Assembly: GCA_041748655.1 (NCBI GenBank)
Contig: JBGTCV010000055.1
Coordinates: forward strand, 1 to 64,000
Reading direction: 5' to 3'
Source of the DNA: Leptofilum sp041748655
GTDB lineage: Bacteria; Chloroflexota; Anaerolineae; Promineifilales; Promineifilaceae
Length of the DNA: 64,000 nucleotides
Positions 42,104 through 49,572 of the stretch are shown here, one piece after another (the stretch's first letter is position 1; every line of letters begins with the position of its first letter). Both the position numbers and the translations under genes were made by a program. The notes under the pieces were generated by a model. It searched no databases. It was not told the origin of the DNA and saw nothing but the letters and a program-made list of their open reading frames with translations.

Positions 42104-42555
42104 CGGATCGGGCTCACGCGGAAGCCAGGCAGGCCCAGCTTATTGAGCTGGTAATAGACAAAGCAGCCCGCACAGAAGCCTAAAAACAGGTTCAGTGCCG
42201 CCAGGGCAATGACCAACCAGACCAATCCCCAACCCAGCACAGGCAGTCCGGCTGCCAGAGCCAACACAGCCAAAGCCACCACCACACCGCCAAAGCCCTG
42301 GGCAAAGCGGTGGGGTTCCGGATTATCCACAATCAAATCTGGCTTCACCAGCCCGGCGGGGCGCAAGGCGTGCTGGTAGACCCGTTTGAAGAGGGAGAGG
42401 CTGGGAACGGCCGTTCCCACCAGCATCACCACCCCCACAAATGCCGCCAGCCAGACCGCATCCAGCACAAAGGCCAGAATACTCAAACCAATAATAAACG
42501 CCTGGTTCACCCGCAGTGCAGATTGATCTACTTTTCGTTCTCTCTTGTTGCTCAT
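42100..42555 (-). CDS. DUF4395 membrane protein
   Basis: A 151-residue membrane protein with four hydrophobic segments (AFIIGLSILAFVLDAVWLAA, VVVALAVLALAAGLPVLGW among them) and the family-specific end LFLGFCAGCFVYYQL, with two cysteines three residues apart near a membrane face. The function of DUF4395 is unknown. Members are frequently next to thioredoxin or rhodanese genes in actinobacterial and Chloroflexota genomes, as here. The Cys pair suggests thiol or sulfane-sulfur transfer across the membrane. Confidence 0.86.
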   Translation of the reverse strand: MSNKRERKVDQSALRVNQAFIIGLSILAFVLDAVWLAAFVGVVMLVGTAVPSLSLFKRVYQHALRPAGLVKPDLIVDNPEPHRFAQGFGGVVVALAVLALAAGLPVLGWGLVWLVIALAALNLFLGFCAGCFVYYQLNKLGLPGFRVSPIR

Positions 42556-42583
42556 CTCTTTATCTCCTGCCCTTCTGCCATAA

Positions 42584-42707
42584 AATCAGTAATCAGTTGT
42601 CAGTGTTCAGTATTCAGTGGAGGTCACGGGTCATGCTGTCAATTACCGATTACTGATCACTGTTTACTGTTTACTGATCACTGTTTACTGATCACTGTTT
42701 ACTGGTC
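42584..42707. repeat. long TAATCAGT / TGTTTACTGATCAC repeat
   Basis: AATCAGTAATCAGTTGTCAG and TGTTCAGTATTCAG on the left; AATTACCGATTACTGATCAC and three copies of TGTTTACTGATCAC-like units on the right, abutting the stop codon of cysO. Confidence 0.8.
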
Positions 42708-42977
42708 TTAGCCTCCAGCAATGGAGGGAATAATCATCAAGGTGTCGTTTTCGCCAACGGCCGTTTCCGGCCCATCCAAATAGCGCACATCTTCCTGGTT
42801 CAGGTAAATGTTGACAAAGCTGCGCAGTGCGTCACCCTCAAACAGATGCTGGCGCAGGTCGGGATACTGCTGCGTCAGGTCGTTCAGGGCGGTGCTCACG
42901 TCTGTACCGCTTACCTTTACCGAAGCGTTGTTGCCGGAATACGGCCGTAGCGGCGTTGGAATACGAATGGTAGGCAT
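42708..42977 (-). CDS. cysO: CysO-like sulfur carrier (MoaD/ThiS family)
   Basis: An 89-residue ubiquitin-fold protein ending in SIAGG. The terminal Gly-Gly is the site that is adenylated and thiocarboxylated. The body reads IRIPTPLRPYSGN, TQQYPDLRQHLFEGDALRSFVNIYLN, and DTLMIIPSIAGG. In Mycobacterium tuberculosis the CysO thiocarboxylate donates sulfur to O-phosphoserine on CysM and Mec then releases cysteine. Here mec is upstream in the same operon, cysM is just beyond the riboswitch and moeZ is downstream, so CysO is a better reading than MoaD. Confidence 0.92.
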   Translation of the reverse strand: MPTIRIPTPLRPYSGNNASVKVSGTDVSTALNDLTQQYPDLRQHLFEGDALRSFVNIYLNQEDVRYLDGPETAVGENDTLMIIPSIAGG

Positions 42978-42997
42978 AAGTTCTCTCTCCTCATTTT

Positions 42998-43046
42998 GTA
43001 ATTAAGTAATTGGGTAATTACGTAATTGCTCAATTACCCAATTACA
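42998..43046. repeat. hairpin repeat of the GTAATTGGG family
   Basis: TGTAATTAAGTAATTGGG, TAATTACG on the left, TAATTGCTCAATTACCC and AATTACA on the right, between mec and cysO. Confidence 0.85.
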
Positions 43047-43051
43047 GGTTC

Positions 43052-43483
43052 TCAGTCAGTCTCAACAATCTCTTCTTCCAAAAATCCAGACCGATCCACC
43101 GCCAGCTGCCACGACTGGCTGTAGGTCGGTTCCCCTTTCAACACCTGGGTAATCAGATACGAATAGCCCGGCCAACTGGCCCAGGCCAGATCGCGCGGCG
43201 ACGCCACCGGCACGTCGTCCGGGTGGCTGTGAAAAATGCCGATGACGTCCAGGCCAGCCAGCATCGTCTCCAGCTCCACCTGCTGCCACGCCTTGGGGTC
43301 GATGCTGAAGCGAATCGGTTTTTCTGCCTCGACAGGCCACACATTGGCCATCGACCGAATCTCCTGCACGCTGTTTTTGCCCGCCTCAGCCTGCCCCAGC
43401 AGCAGCCCGCACCCTTCAAACGGATACGATGCCTTGCCATGCGCCTTAATCGCTTCGTGAATCTCTTTACTCAATATCAACAT
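43052..43483 (-). CDS. mec: Mec-like JAMM/MPN+ metalloprotease
   Basis: A 143-residue zinc protease of the JAB/MPN+ family. Metal-binding pattern: a Glu early in the chain (YPFEGCGLLLG), then GIFHSHPDD with the H-x-H and D. In the mycobacterial pathway, Mec cleaves the CysO-cysteine bond formed by CysM to release free cysteine and regenerate CysO. The gene is the first of the operon mec-cysO-DUF4395-thioredoxin-moeZ, and directly downstream of the SAM-I riboswitch and its terminator. A hairpin repeat lies between the riboswitch and the start. Confidence 0.92.
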   Translation of the reverse strand: MLILSKEIHEAIKAHGKASYPFEGCGLLLGQAEAGKNSVQEIRSMANVWPVEAEKPIRFSIDPKAWQQVELETMLAGLDVIGIFHSHPDDVPVASPRDLAWASWPGYSYLITQVLKGEPTYSQSWQLAVDRSGFLEEEIVETD

Positions 43484-43506
43484 CCAAACTATCCCTGATT
43501 ATTTAG

Positions 43507-43582
43507 CCGCAGATTGACGCCGATTACGCAGATTGGGCTTTATGCAAAACAAAAATCTGCGTTAATCTGCGCAATCTGCGGA
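43507..43582. repeat. hairpin repeat of the GCAGATTACGCAG family
   Basis: CCGCAGATTGACGCCGATTA then CGCAGATT on the left; AATCTGCGTTAATCTGCG and CAATCTGCGG on the right. It lies in the leader between the riboswitch terminator and the mec start. Confidence 0.85.
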
Positions 43583-43584
43583 TT

Positions 43585-43770
43585 TCTAAAAACAAAAACA
43601 CCTTCCTGGAAGATAAGGAAGGTGTCTGGAAATTCAGAACCATCTTCTTATCTTTCAGGCACAGAATCTGCTTCTGCACTTGACGGAATTAGCACCATTT
43701 CGCCAGCCGGGGCTGTCGCGGTTGCTGAGGTGTCATCGGGCCGTTCCCTCAACCTCTCTGGATAAGATAG
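43585..43770 (-). promoter_or_regulatory. SAM-I (S-box) riboswitch with intrinsic terminator
   Basis: Read on the minus strand from 43770, the S-box core is clear: CTTATC (P1 5' strand, 43766-43761) then CAGAGAGGTTGAGGGA, GATGACACCTCAGCAACC, GGTGCTAATTCC, and GATAAG (P1 3' strand, 43652-43647). It is followed by a perfect 10-base hairpin ACACCTTCCT/AGGAAGGTGT (43625-43598) and a run TTTTTGTTTTT (43597-43585), a textbook rho-independent terminator. SAM binding should switch off the mec-cysO-DUF4395-thioredoxin-moeZ operon. cysM lies upstream of the element, so it is not under this switch. Confidence 0.93.
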
Positions 43771-43861
43771 GCAAACTTATGTAATTGTTTACAGCGGTCG
43801 CCATCTTAACAGAACAGGTTGGAAGCGTCAAAAATTTAGATTGGTCCAATCTTAAGCGAAC

Positions 43862-44812
43862 CTACTGCCACAAGGTATCACTCAAATATTTAAAGCCGTT
43901 GTCTGGCAAGATGGTTACCACCATCCCTTCGTCCAGCGTTTTGGCCACGTTCAGGCTGGCAACCACCGCCGCCGCGGCCGAGATGCCCACAAAAAGCCCC
44001 TCGTTTTGCGCCAAAAAGCGCGCCATCTCACGGGCTGCTTCCGTGCGCACCGTCACCTGTTCATCCGCCACCTGCTCATCGTAGATGCCCGGCTTCAGGG
44101 CAGAGGGCATATGCTTCAGCCCTTCCAGGCCATGAAACGGGCCGTCTGGCTGCATCGCCACGGCTTGAATGTTGGGGTTGAACTTTTTCAGGCGGCGGGT
44201 GGTGCCGGTGAAGGTGCCGCTGGTGCCCAATCCGGCCACAAAATGGGTGATCTGCCCCCCGGTTTGCTGCCAGATTTCTGGTGCAGTGGTTTTGGTGTGG
44301 GCCTGCCAGTTGGCTGAATTGTTGTACTGGTTGGCGTAATACAGCGTGGGATCGGCCGCAGCCAGTTCGCGGGCCATCATAATCGCCCCGTCGGAGCCTT
44401 CTAGCGGATCGGTGAGGATCAGCTCTGCGCCATACGCTTTGAGGATGGCGATGCGCTCTGGACTGGCGTTACTGGGCAGCGTAAGCTTGATTTTGTAGCC
44501 CCGCGCCGCGCCCAGCATGGCGTAGGCAATGCCCATGTTGCCAGAGGTAGAGTCCAGCAGGGTCATGCCGGGGCGGAGCTGGCCATTTTCCTCGGCGGTG
44601 CGAATGATGTTGAGGGCGGCACGGTCTTTAACGGAGCCGCTGGGGTTGAACCATTCTGCCTTGGCGTAGAGGGCAACGGTGTCGGGTAGGTTGTGGGTAA
44701 CGGCCGTATTCCACAAACGAATCAGCGGCGTGTTACCAACCTGAGCTTCTAAACGATGGGCAGCAGTTGTGGCAGAAGGAAGAATGCGTCTATTTTCGAT
44801 TGTTGACAACAT
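43862..44812 (-). CDS. cysM: CysM-like cysteine synthase
   Basis: A 316-residue PLP enzyme of the cysteine synthase family. The PLP Lys is in NPSGSVKDRAALNII, and DSTSGNMGIAYAMLG and AGLGTSGTFTGTTRRLKKF bind the substrate and phosphate. The N-terminus has VGNTPLIRL-type sequence. In Mycobacterium tuberculosis CysM uses O-phosphoserine and the CysO thiocarboxylate. At the place of its substrate-selecting Arg this protein has LKHM, so a Lys may do the job; that alignment is mine and approximate. It is transcribed toward the S-box, with its own promoter and terminator-bearing leader upstream. Confidence 0.9.
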   Translation of the reverse strand: MLSTIENRRILPSATTAAHRLEAQVGNTPLIRLWNTAVTHNLPDTVALYAKAEWFNPSGSVKDRAALNIIRTAEENGQLRPGMTLLDSTSGNMGIAYAMLGAARGYKIKLTLPSNASPERIAILKAYGAELILTDPLEGSDGAIMMARELAAADPTLYYANQYNNSANWQAHTKTTAPEIWQQTGGQITHFVAGLGTSGTFTGTTRRLKKFNPNIQAVAMQPDGPFHGLEGLKHMPSALKPGIYDEQVADEQVTVRTEAAREMARFLAQNEGLFVGISAAAAVVASLNVAKTLDEGMVVTILPDNGFKYLSDTLWQ

Positions 44813-44878
44813 AATTTTAGGTGTTTCCTGAATTTAATTTCTACACAGGGCAGCGCTTACACACTACCCAACAAAAAA

Positions 44879-44916
44879 CGGTCGCAGCTATTACCAGCCG
44901 GCGAGAACAACATGAA
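44879..44916 (-). terminator. intrinsic terminator in the cysM leader
   Basis: On the minus strand TCGCCGGCT and AGCTGCGA form a stem with one bulge around GGTAAT, followed by CCGTTTTTTGTT. It lies 66-104 bases before the cysM ATG and well after the promoter at 45.1 kb, so it must be relieved for cysM expression; this implies attenuation. Confidence 0.65.
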
Positions 44917-45105
44917 GAGCAGATAAAGCTCATTGTTGCTTCGCGAGGGTAGCCACCACCGTTCCTGTTCGTTGTGCTTAAAACGCACTTGTAGAAATTT
45001 TTTCAGGTTATCGAACGACGGTTAGCTCCCTCGCTCAATACACCTGCAATATTGTCCAATCATTTTCATCACGCTTTTTTAGAAATTTTGATTTATTGAA
45101 TCAGA
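44917..45105 (-). ncRNA. candidate structured leader of cysM (attenuator)
   Basis: About 190 transcribed bases between promoter and terminator. They contain hairpin-forming parts (GTGC..GCAC around 44984; AACAATGAGC with GCTCTTCATGTTGTT) and GGTGGTGGCTACC followed by CGCG, which faintly resembles the conserved T-box core. I cannot confirm a T-box or another known riboswitch. Confidence 0.4.
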
Positions 45106-45109
45106 CGCC

Positions 45110-45137
45110 AGTATAGCAAAGTGATTGGCTCCGTCAA
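45110..45137 (-). promoter_or_regulatory. cysM promoter
   Basis: On the minus strand TTGACG (45137-45132), 16 bases, TATACT (45115-45110): a near-consensus housekeeping promoter. The expected start is about 45103, giving a leader of about 290 bases. Confidence 0.7.
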
Positions 45138-45200
45138 GTTAGAAAATGATAAGCGGACTCGCGTCAACTTATCTCTTTTTCACTTTCCCCGGCTAGCCGC

Positions 45201-45206
45201 TACAAT
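45201..45206 (+). promoter_or_regulatory. -10 box, leaderless-type promoter
   Basis: TACAAT six bases before the ATG at 45213; no ribosome site between. Confidence 0.5.
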
Positions 45207-45212
45207 TCCCTC

Positions 45213-46076
45213 ATGATTTTAGTGACAGGTGCTACCGGCTTTATCGGCCGTTCGTTGATGGATTGCCTGGCGCGAGAGGGGATTGCCGCCCGTCCCTACC
45301 AGGGGCGCATGAACGATCCCATTACGCTGCGGCGAGAGCTGGCCGATATTTCCACCGTCATCCATCTGGCAGGATCAGAATCTCGGGGGCGAGACCGACT
45401 GCTGAACCATGTAGATGTAGACGGCAGCGAGCGGCTGGTGGAAGAAGCGCGTCGCGCCGGGGTGCAGCACATCCTTTTTGCCAGCCGTCTGGGAGCAGAC
45501 CCGGCCAGTATGCACCCGCTGCTGCAAGCCAAAGGGCAGATCGAGCGGCGGATTCAGCACAGCGGTGTTCCCTACACCATTTTGCGTTCGGCATCGCTGT
45601 ACGGCCGTAACGACCGTTTCTTTGAGCTGATTGTGGGGCTGGCTATCTGGACATGGCCCTTTGTCTGGCTGCCCGGTGGCGGCAAACTGGCCGTACAGCC
45701 CCTTTGGGTAGAAGATTTTGTGCGCTGCCTGGTGCTGGCGCTCAGTCGGCCCGATCTCATCAACAAAACGGTAGCAGTCGCCGGGGTCGAACGATTGCGC
45801 TATGCGAATCTCGTGCAGCTGCTGTTGAACGTTTCCGGCTACAAACGTGTGCCCCTGCCTGTGCCCATGCTGCTGTTACGGCCGTTTTCCTCCATCATTT
45901 TTCGCTGGTGGTATTGGCCCGCCGTCAGCCGCTACTTTATGGACCGCTTTTTTGTGCCAGAACTTGCCCCCCACGACGCCATTTTACGCCAGTTTGGCTT
46001 CCAGCCTGCCCGCGTGCGCGACACCATCAGCTATCTGCGCTGCTCTGGCCTGGCCCTGCGCATTTTCCGGCAGTAG
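45213..46076 (+). CDS. atypical SDR / NAD(P)H-binding protein
   Basis: A 287-residue Rossmann protein of the NmrA/NDUFA9-like group. MILVTGATGFIGRSLMDCLAREG binds the cofactor; VIHLAGSESRGRDRLLNHVDVDGSERLVEEARRAGVQHILFASRLGA follows, with TILRSASLYGRNDRFFELIV. The C-terminal half has a hydrophobic, aromatic-rich stretch (LLRPFSSIIFRWWYWPAVSRYFMDRFF) that may attach to the membrane. Relatives act as chaperones of respiratory complex I or as oxidoreductases. The ATG is six bases after a TACAAT box, so the transcript may be leaderless. Confidence 0.86.
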   Translation: MILVTGATGFIGRSLMDCLAREGIAARPYQGRMNDPITLRRELADISTVIHLAGSESRGRDRLLNHVDVDGSERLVEEARRAGVQHILFASRLGADPASMHPLLQAKGQIERRIQHSGVPYTILRSASLYGRNDRFFELIVGLAIWTWPFVWLPGGGKLAVQPLWVEDFVRCLVLALSRPDLINKTVAVAGVERLRYANLVQLLLNVSGYKRVPLPVPMLLLRPFSSIIFRWWYWPAVSRYFMDRFFVPELAPHDAILRQFGFQPARVRDTISYLRCSGLALRIFRQ

Positions 46077-46142
46077 CAGCTAAAATTAGCCCGAAAAAGA
46101 CAGTGAGATTGGCTTGTGGCTAATTTTTGTTAAGATAGTGTC

Positions 46143-46298
46143 ATGAGGAAACGGTGGGGGCTGCTCACCGAGCTAAACATCCCCCACCAGCTGCACATCA
46201 TCCCCGATATGCCCCACAACTTCGGCCAGCTGTACAACGAGATTGGCGTCTGGGCTTTACAGCTTCACGCCGCCTGCTGGGAAGAGAACAGCGACTAA
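46143..46298 (+). CDS. 51-residue protein resembling the end of an alpha/beta hydrolase
   Basis: ATG at 46143 to TAA at 46298. The sequence has PHQLHIIPDMPHNFGQLYNE, which resembles the strand-plus-catalytic-His region near the C-terminus of alpha/beta hydrolases, but the rest of such an enzyme is absent. A TTGGCT box (46109) and TAAGAT box (46131) lie 16 bases apart, and the ATG follows six bases later, so it could be expressed as a leaderless small protein. It may instead be a hydrolase remnant with a chance promoter. Confidence 0.4.
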   Translation: MRKRWGLLTELNIPHQLHIIPDMPHNFGQLYNEIGVWALQLHAACWEENSD

Positions 46299-46409
46299 AG
46301 AGCCCTGACACCGGTATTTTCTCTGGCTTGTTTTTTACAGAAGCTTAGAATTTGCCGTTGATATTGCTTTATAGTTGCCCCATTGTTCGTTTCCTTCGAA
46401 AATAGAGCC

Positions 46410-47786
46410 ATGCAGTTACGTAGATATTTGCTTGGGTTCCTCATCATAACGGTTTGGCTGGGCGGGTGTAGTTTGGTTGAAGCGCCTTCCCTGCCCGCTG
46501 TACCGACACCGGTAGCAACGGCCGTTTCCTGGGACCTCTCCCAATTCCCCGCCAACGAAATGGTGCTAGACCCGGTTAGCGGCGTGGTGCCCAAAGTTGA
46601 TCCCCTCATTGCCAATTTACTAAACGATGTTTCCCAACAGCAGCTCATGGGCTACGTGCAAACCATGCAAAGCTTTGGCAACCGCAACGTTTTTAGCCCC
46701 ATAGACAACCCTACTTTTGGCATTGGGGCCGCACGGCTGTGGTTGGTGGACGAGTTTCGGCGAGTGGGAAACGGCCGTTTGGAAGTTACCACCCAGGAAT
46801 TCCCCCTATATTACAACGGGCTGGCCACCACCCCCGCCAACGTCGTTGCCACTTTACCTGGTCGCTCTGGCGGCAACGAGATCATTGTTATCATGGCCCA
46901 TTACGACAACCGCGCCCCAGACCCCACCGATGGCGAGACCTACGCCCCTGGCGCCAACGACAACGGCTCCGGCATCGCCCTGCTGCTGGAATCGGCCCGG
47001 CTGCTCAGCGCCTATGAATGGAACCAAACCATCATCTTCCTGGCTGCAGCGGCCGAAGAGCAAGGCACCTTCGGCTCGCGTTACTTCGTCCAAAATGCTT
47101 TTCTGGACGGCATGAACATCATCGCCGCCATTAACTACGATGGCGTAGGCGGGCGCAGAGGAATTCCCCAATACGCCCGGCTTTTTGCCGCCAATTTGCG
47201 CGAATCCCCTTCAGGTGAATTGGCTCGCTATTACGAATATATCGCCGGGCTGTACGTGCCCACCTTCCCCTTGCAGGTCAACGATGCGCTGGATCGGGAA
47301 GGGCGTTGGGGGGATCAGCGGGAATTTGTCAATGCCGGTATGCCCGCCATCCGCATCATCGAATCTGTGGAAGATCCAGATATGGTAAATTCCCGGCAGG
47401 ATACCTGGGAGCGGATTAATTACAGCTATTTACAGCAAATCGTGCAGGTGAACATTGCCGTGGTAGCCAATCTGGCAGGCGCACCCCAAACGCCGCAGAC
47501 GCCTATCATTCAGGCGCTGGATTCGCCAGGGGATTTTTGGCTGCGCTGGCCCACCGATCCGAATGCAGCGGGGTATGCTATCTCGTTTCGACCGTTGGTA
47601 GAGGGCAGCTTTACCACGTTCCGTTTTGTGCAGGCCAACCAGGCGGGCAACGTGGCGCTTACCGGGCTGGACCCTACCGTGACATATGCCGTGAGCCTGA
47701 CGGCGCTGGATGAAAACGGCCGTTTAGGTGATTTCACCCCAGAAGTAATTATTGAACCCAGCCAGGCCGCCGCTCAGGCTCCGTAA
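46410..47786 (+). CDS. M28 family zinc peptidase lipoprotein
   Basis: A 458-residue exported protein starting MQLRRYLLGFLIITVWLGGCS, a lipoprotein signal with lipobox LGGC. The M28 domain (about 60-350) has metal-site pieces IVIMAHYDNR (His, Asp), YAPGANDNGSGIALLLE (Asp) and AAAAEEQGTFGS (Glu). The His ligand expected before DT..KIN at the end is not present (DMVNSRQDTWERINY), so either another residue replaces it or the enzyme is altered. The last 100 residues form a fibronectin-III-like domain (DFWLRWPTDPNAAGYAISFRP). The start at 46410 is used because the earlier TTG (46383) has no ribosome site. Confidence 0.87.
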   Translation: MQLRRYLLGFLIITVWLGGCSLVEAPSLPAVPTPVATAVSWDLSQFPANEMVLDPVSGVVPKVDPLIANLLNDVSQQQLMGYVQTMQSFGNRNVFSPIDNPTFGIGAARLWLVDEFRRVGNGRLEVTTQEFPLYYNGLATTPANVVATLPGRSGGNEIIVIMAHYDNRAPDPTDGETYAPGANDNGSGIALLLESARLLSAYEWNQTIIFLAAAAEEQGTFGSRYFVQNAFLDGMNIIAAINYDGVGGRRGIPQYARLFAANLRESPSGELARYYEYIAGLYVPTFPLQVNDALDREGRWGDQREFVNAGMPAIRIIESVEDPDMVNSRQDTWERINYSYLQQIVQVNIAVVANLAGAPQTPQTPIIQALDSPGDFWLRWPTDPNAAGYAISFRPLVEGSFTTFRFVQANQAGNVALTGLDPTVTYAVSLTALDENGRLGDFTPEVIIEPSQAAAQAP

Positions 47787-48058
47787 GCAGTGCTGTAATA
47801 AAGGGCTCTTATCCTTTGGGGCACGGTAGCGAGGGTCTGTTTTTGCAAAAAAGCGCCTTTCTCAACAATTACTCATACCCAAAGGCTTATTTTTGTGTAA
47901 GATAGATACTAATTCCTACAGTTTCGGTCTTGATATTTTTATCAAAAACCATTATTGTTATGAACTGTAGTTGGTCGTTTACTGACCCAATAATTAACCT
48001 GATAGGAAATCTTTTAAAAAGTTGGGTTCAGGTCAGTGAAAAAAAGCGAGGCTAAATC
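47787..48058. other. gap upstream of the small membrane protein gene
   Basis: 272 bases. TAAGATAGATACT (about 47898-47910) is a possible -10 region, and TTGATATTTTTATCAA (about 47929-47945) is a short palindrome. No gene is evident. Confidence 0.4.
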
Positions 48059-48205
48059 ATGTTGATACTGTTGGCATCTATCTTGTTCTATGTACTCATT
48101 ATTGCTATGGTTCAAAGACATCGTCGTCAGCTTCAGCTTCAAGAAGCTGTTTCAGCCGAGCAGCGTCAACAGCGACTTCGCCGCCAACAATACGATCAAT
48201 TTTAA
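48059..48205 (+). CDS. small membrane protein (48 residues)
   Basis: Starts MLILLASILFYVLIIAM, a single membrane helix, followed by a very basic and Gln-rich tail (QRHRRQLQLQEAV, RQQRLRRQQYDQF). A GCGAGG ribosome site lies seven bases before the ATG, and a strong terminator begins 29 bases after the stop. The ribosome site, the helix-plus-charged-tail design and the terminator support a real gene; no family is recognised. Confidence 0.65.
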   Translation: MLILLASILFYVLIIAMVQRHRRQLQLQEAVSAEQRQQRLRRQQYDQF

Positions 48206-48233
48206 TAAAATTTTACAGTTCTTATAAAAATTT

Positions 48234-48268
48234 CAGGCAGGCTACCATGTGGTAGCCTGCCTGTTTTT
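48234..48268 (+). terminator. strong intrinsic terminator
   Basis: Perfect 13-base stem CAGGCAGGCTACC / GGTAGCCTGCCTG with loop ATGT, followed by TTTTT. Confidence 0.93.
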
Positions 48269-48290
48269 GTCTGTACCAGGCGACTTAGCA

Positions 48291-48323
48291 AGATTGGGCC
48301 AATCTTAAAGATTGGCCCAATCT
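48291..48323. repeat. AGATTGGGCCAATCTT double palindrome
   Basis: AGATTGGGCCAATCTT followed by AAAGATTGGCCCAATCT; a degenerate single copy (GATTGGTCCAATCTTAAG) is near 43839. Confidence 0.75.
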
Positions 48324-48364
48324 CAGTAAGTAAATTTCAGACGGTTACTTACTGCCAACAGAAG

Positions 48365-49444
48365 CTACTTCTTCTGCTTCTGGCGTCCCCAATACCACAA
48401 AAAAAGCAAAACGGCCGCTGCCAACAGCGCATACCCAGCCCACTTTTTTTCTTGATGATAGGCGGCTTCTTTCTGTTCTGTTTGGGCAATCCAGTCAAAC
48501 GTTTCCAGCAGGCCGGTTTGCAACGGCCGTGTGGTCCAGCCCAGTTCCGTGCGTGCCTTGTCGGAGCGAGCCATGTAGGAAGCGCCGAGGCTAGCCACCG
48601 ACTCTTCAGAAAACAGGCTCGGCAGGGGCAGCACGCCACTTAGTGTTCCCATTATCGGAGCAAACTTGCGCAACGGCCGTCCCGCCAAACGAAACGACGG
48701 TGGCTTGCGCCCAATGAGATGCGCCCAAAAATCGACCATCTCGTTGAGGGGAATGGCCGGCCCGGCTAAAATGTAGCTTTCCCCCACCTTGCCTTTCTCT
48801 GCGGCTAATAGATGCCCGGCGGCAATATCCGCCACATGCGCATAGGTCACGGTTAAATCAGCGCCGGGCAGCACAGGCAAACCCCGGTAAAACATCCGCA
48901 TCAGTTGGGCAACGAAGCTGGTGTCGCCCGGCCCATAGACAGCGCCCGGCAGCACAATCACAATGGGAGCGCCCTTCTCAATGAGCGGCAGGGCCACTTT
49001 GTAATGCGCCAGCCATTTGGTACGGTCGTACTCAGTGAGGAATGGGCCTTCTTTGTAGTAGGTTTCATCCACCAGCTGCCCGTGGGTATCGCCAAAGACG
49101 GCCACGGTGCTGGTGTAGACAATTTTGGGGATACCCAATTCATAAGCCAGACGCAGCACACGCCGCGTGCCGCCCACGTTAATCGCTTCGGCATTCATCC
49201 AGTCTGGGGCCCCCAGCTTGTACCAGGCCGCAATATGAAACACCAGATCGCAGCCCTGCATAGCCGGACGCAGCGAGGCAGTGTCGGTGATGTCGCCTAT
49301 AAAAACGATAGCGCCCAACTGCCGCAGCAGGATGGCGCTTTCTTCGGTGCGTGCCAGGGCATGCACCTCATCGCCACGCGCCACCAGCTTCTGCACAACG
49401 TGCTGGCCAATAAACCCGGAACCACCTGTTACAAACGCTTTCAT
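48365..49444 (-). CDS. NAD-dependent epimerase/dehydratase family protein
   Basis: A 359-residue extended SDR protein. KAFVTGGSGFIGQHVVQKLVARGDEVHALAR is the cofactor site, IGDITDTASLRPAMQGCDLVFHIAAWY follows, and YTSTVAVFGDTHG and the YDRTKWLAHYK segment hold the catalytic Tyr and Lys. ADLTVTYAHVADIAAGHLLAAEKGKVGESYILAG is typical of the dihydroflavonol-4-reductase-like group. The C-terminus has a membrane helix (YALLAAAVLLFLWYWG) and a basic tip, so it is tail-anchored. A substrate cannot be named; sugar, sterol or polyketide-type carbonyls are possible. Confidence 0.86.
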   Translation of the reverse strand: MKAFVTGGSGFIGQHVVQKLVARGDEVHALARTEESAILLRQLGAIVFIGDITDTASLRPAMQGCDLVFHIAAWYKLGAPDWMNAEAINVGGTRRVLRLAYELGIPKIVYTSTVAVFGDTHGQLVDETYYKEGPFLTEYDRTKWLAHYKVALPLIEKGAPIVIVLPGAVYGPGDTSFVAQLMRMFYRGLPVLPGADLTVTYAHVADIAAGHLLAAEKGKVGESYILAGPAIPLNEMVDFWAHLIGRKPPSFRLAGRPLRKFAPIMGTLSGVLPLPSLFSEESVASLGASYMARSDKARTELGWTTRPLQTGLLETFDWIAQTEQKEAAYHQEKKWAGYALLAAAVLLFLWYWGRQKQKK

Positions 49445-49572
49445 AAATTATTCCCTCTCAAATTGTAGGATCAATTGGGCGCATTATACCCGACAGGGCA
49501 AAAAATAGCAGTTGGGAACGGCCGTTTGCTTGCATCCGGTGGCCACATTGCTATAATCTGCATCCCTTAATC

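Noticed and set aside
43514..43765. Plus-strand ORF of 83 residues
   Set aside because: It lies across the SAM riboswitch and terminator of the opposite strand and has no protein-like features.
44917..45000. Definite T-box in the cysM leader
   Set aside because: The GGTGG...ACC...CGCG similarity is too weak and stem I features are not identifiable; kept only as an uncertain attenuator.
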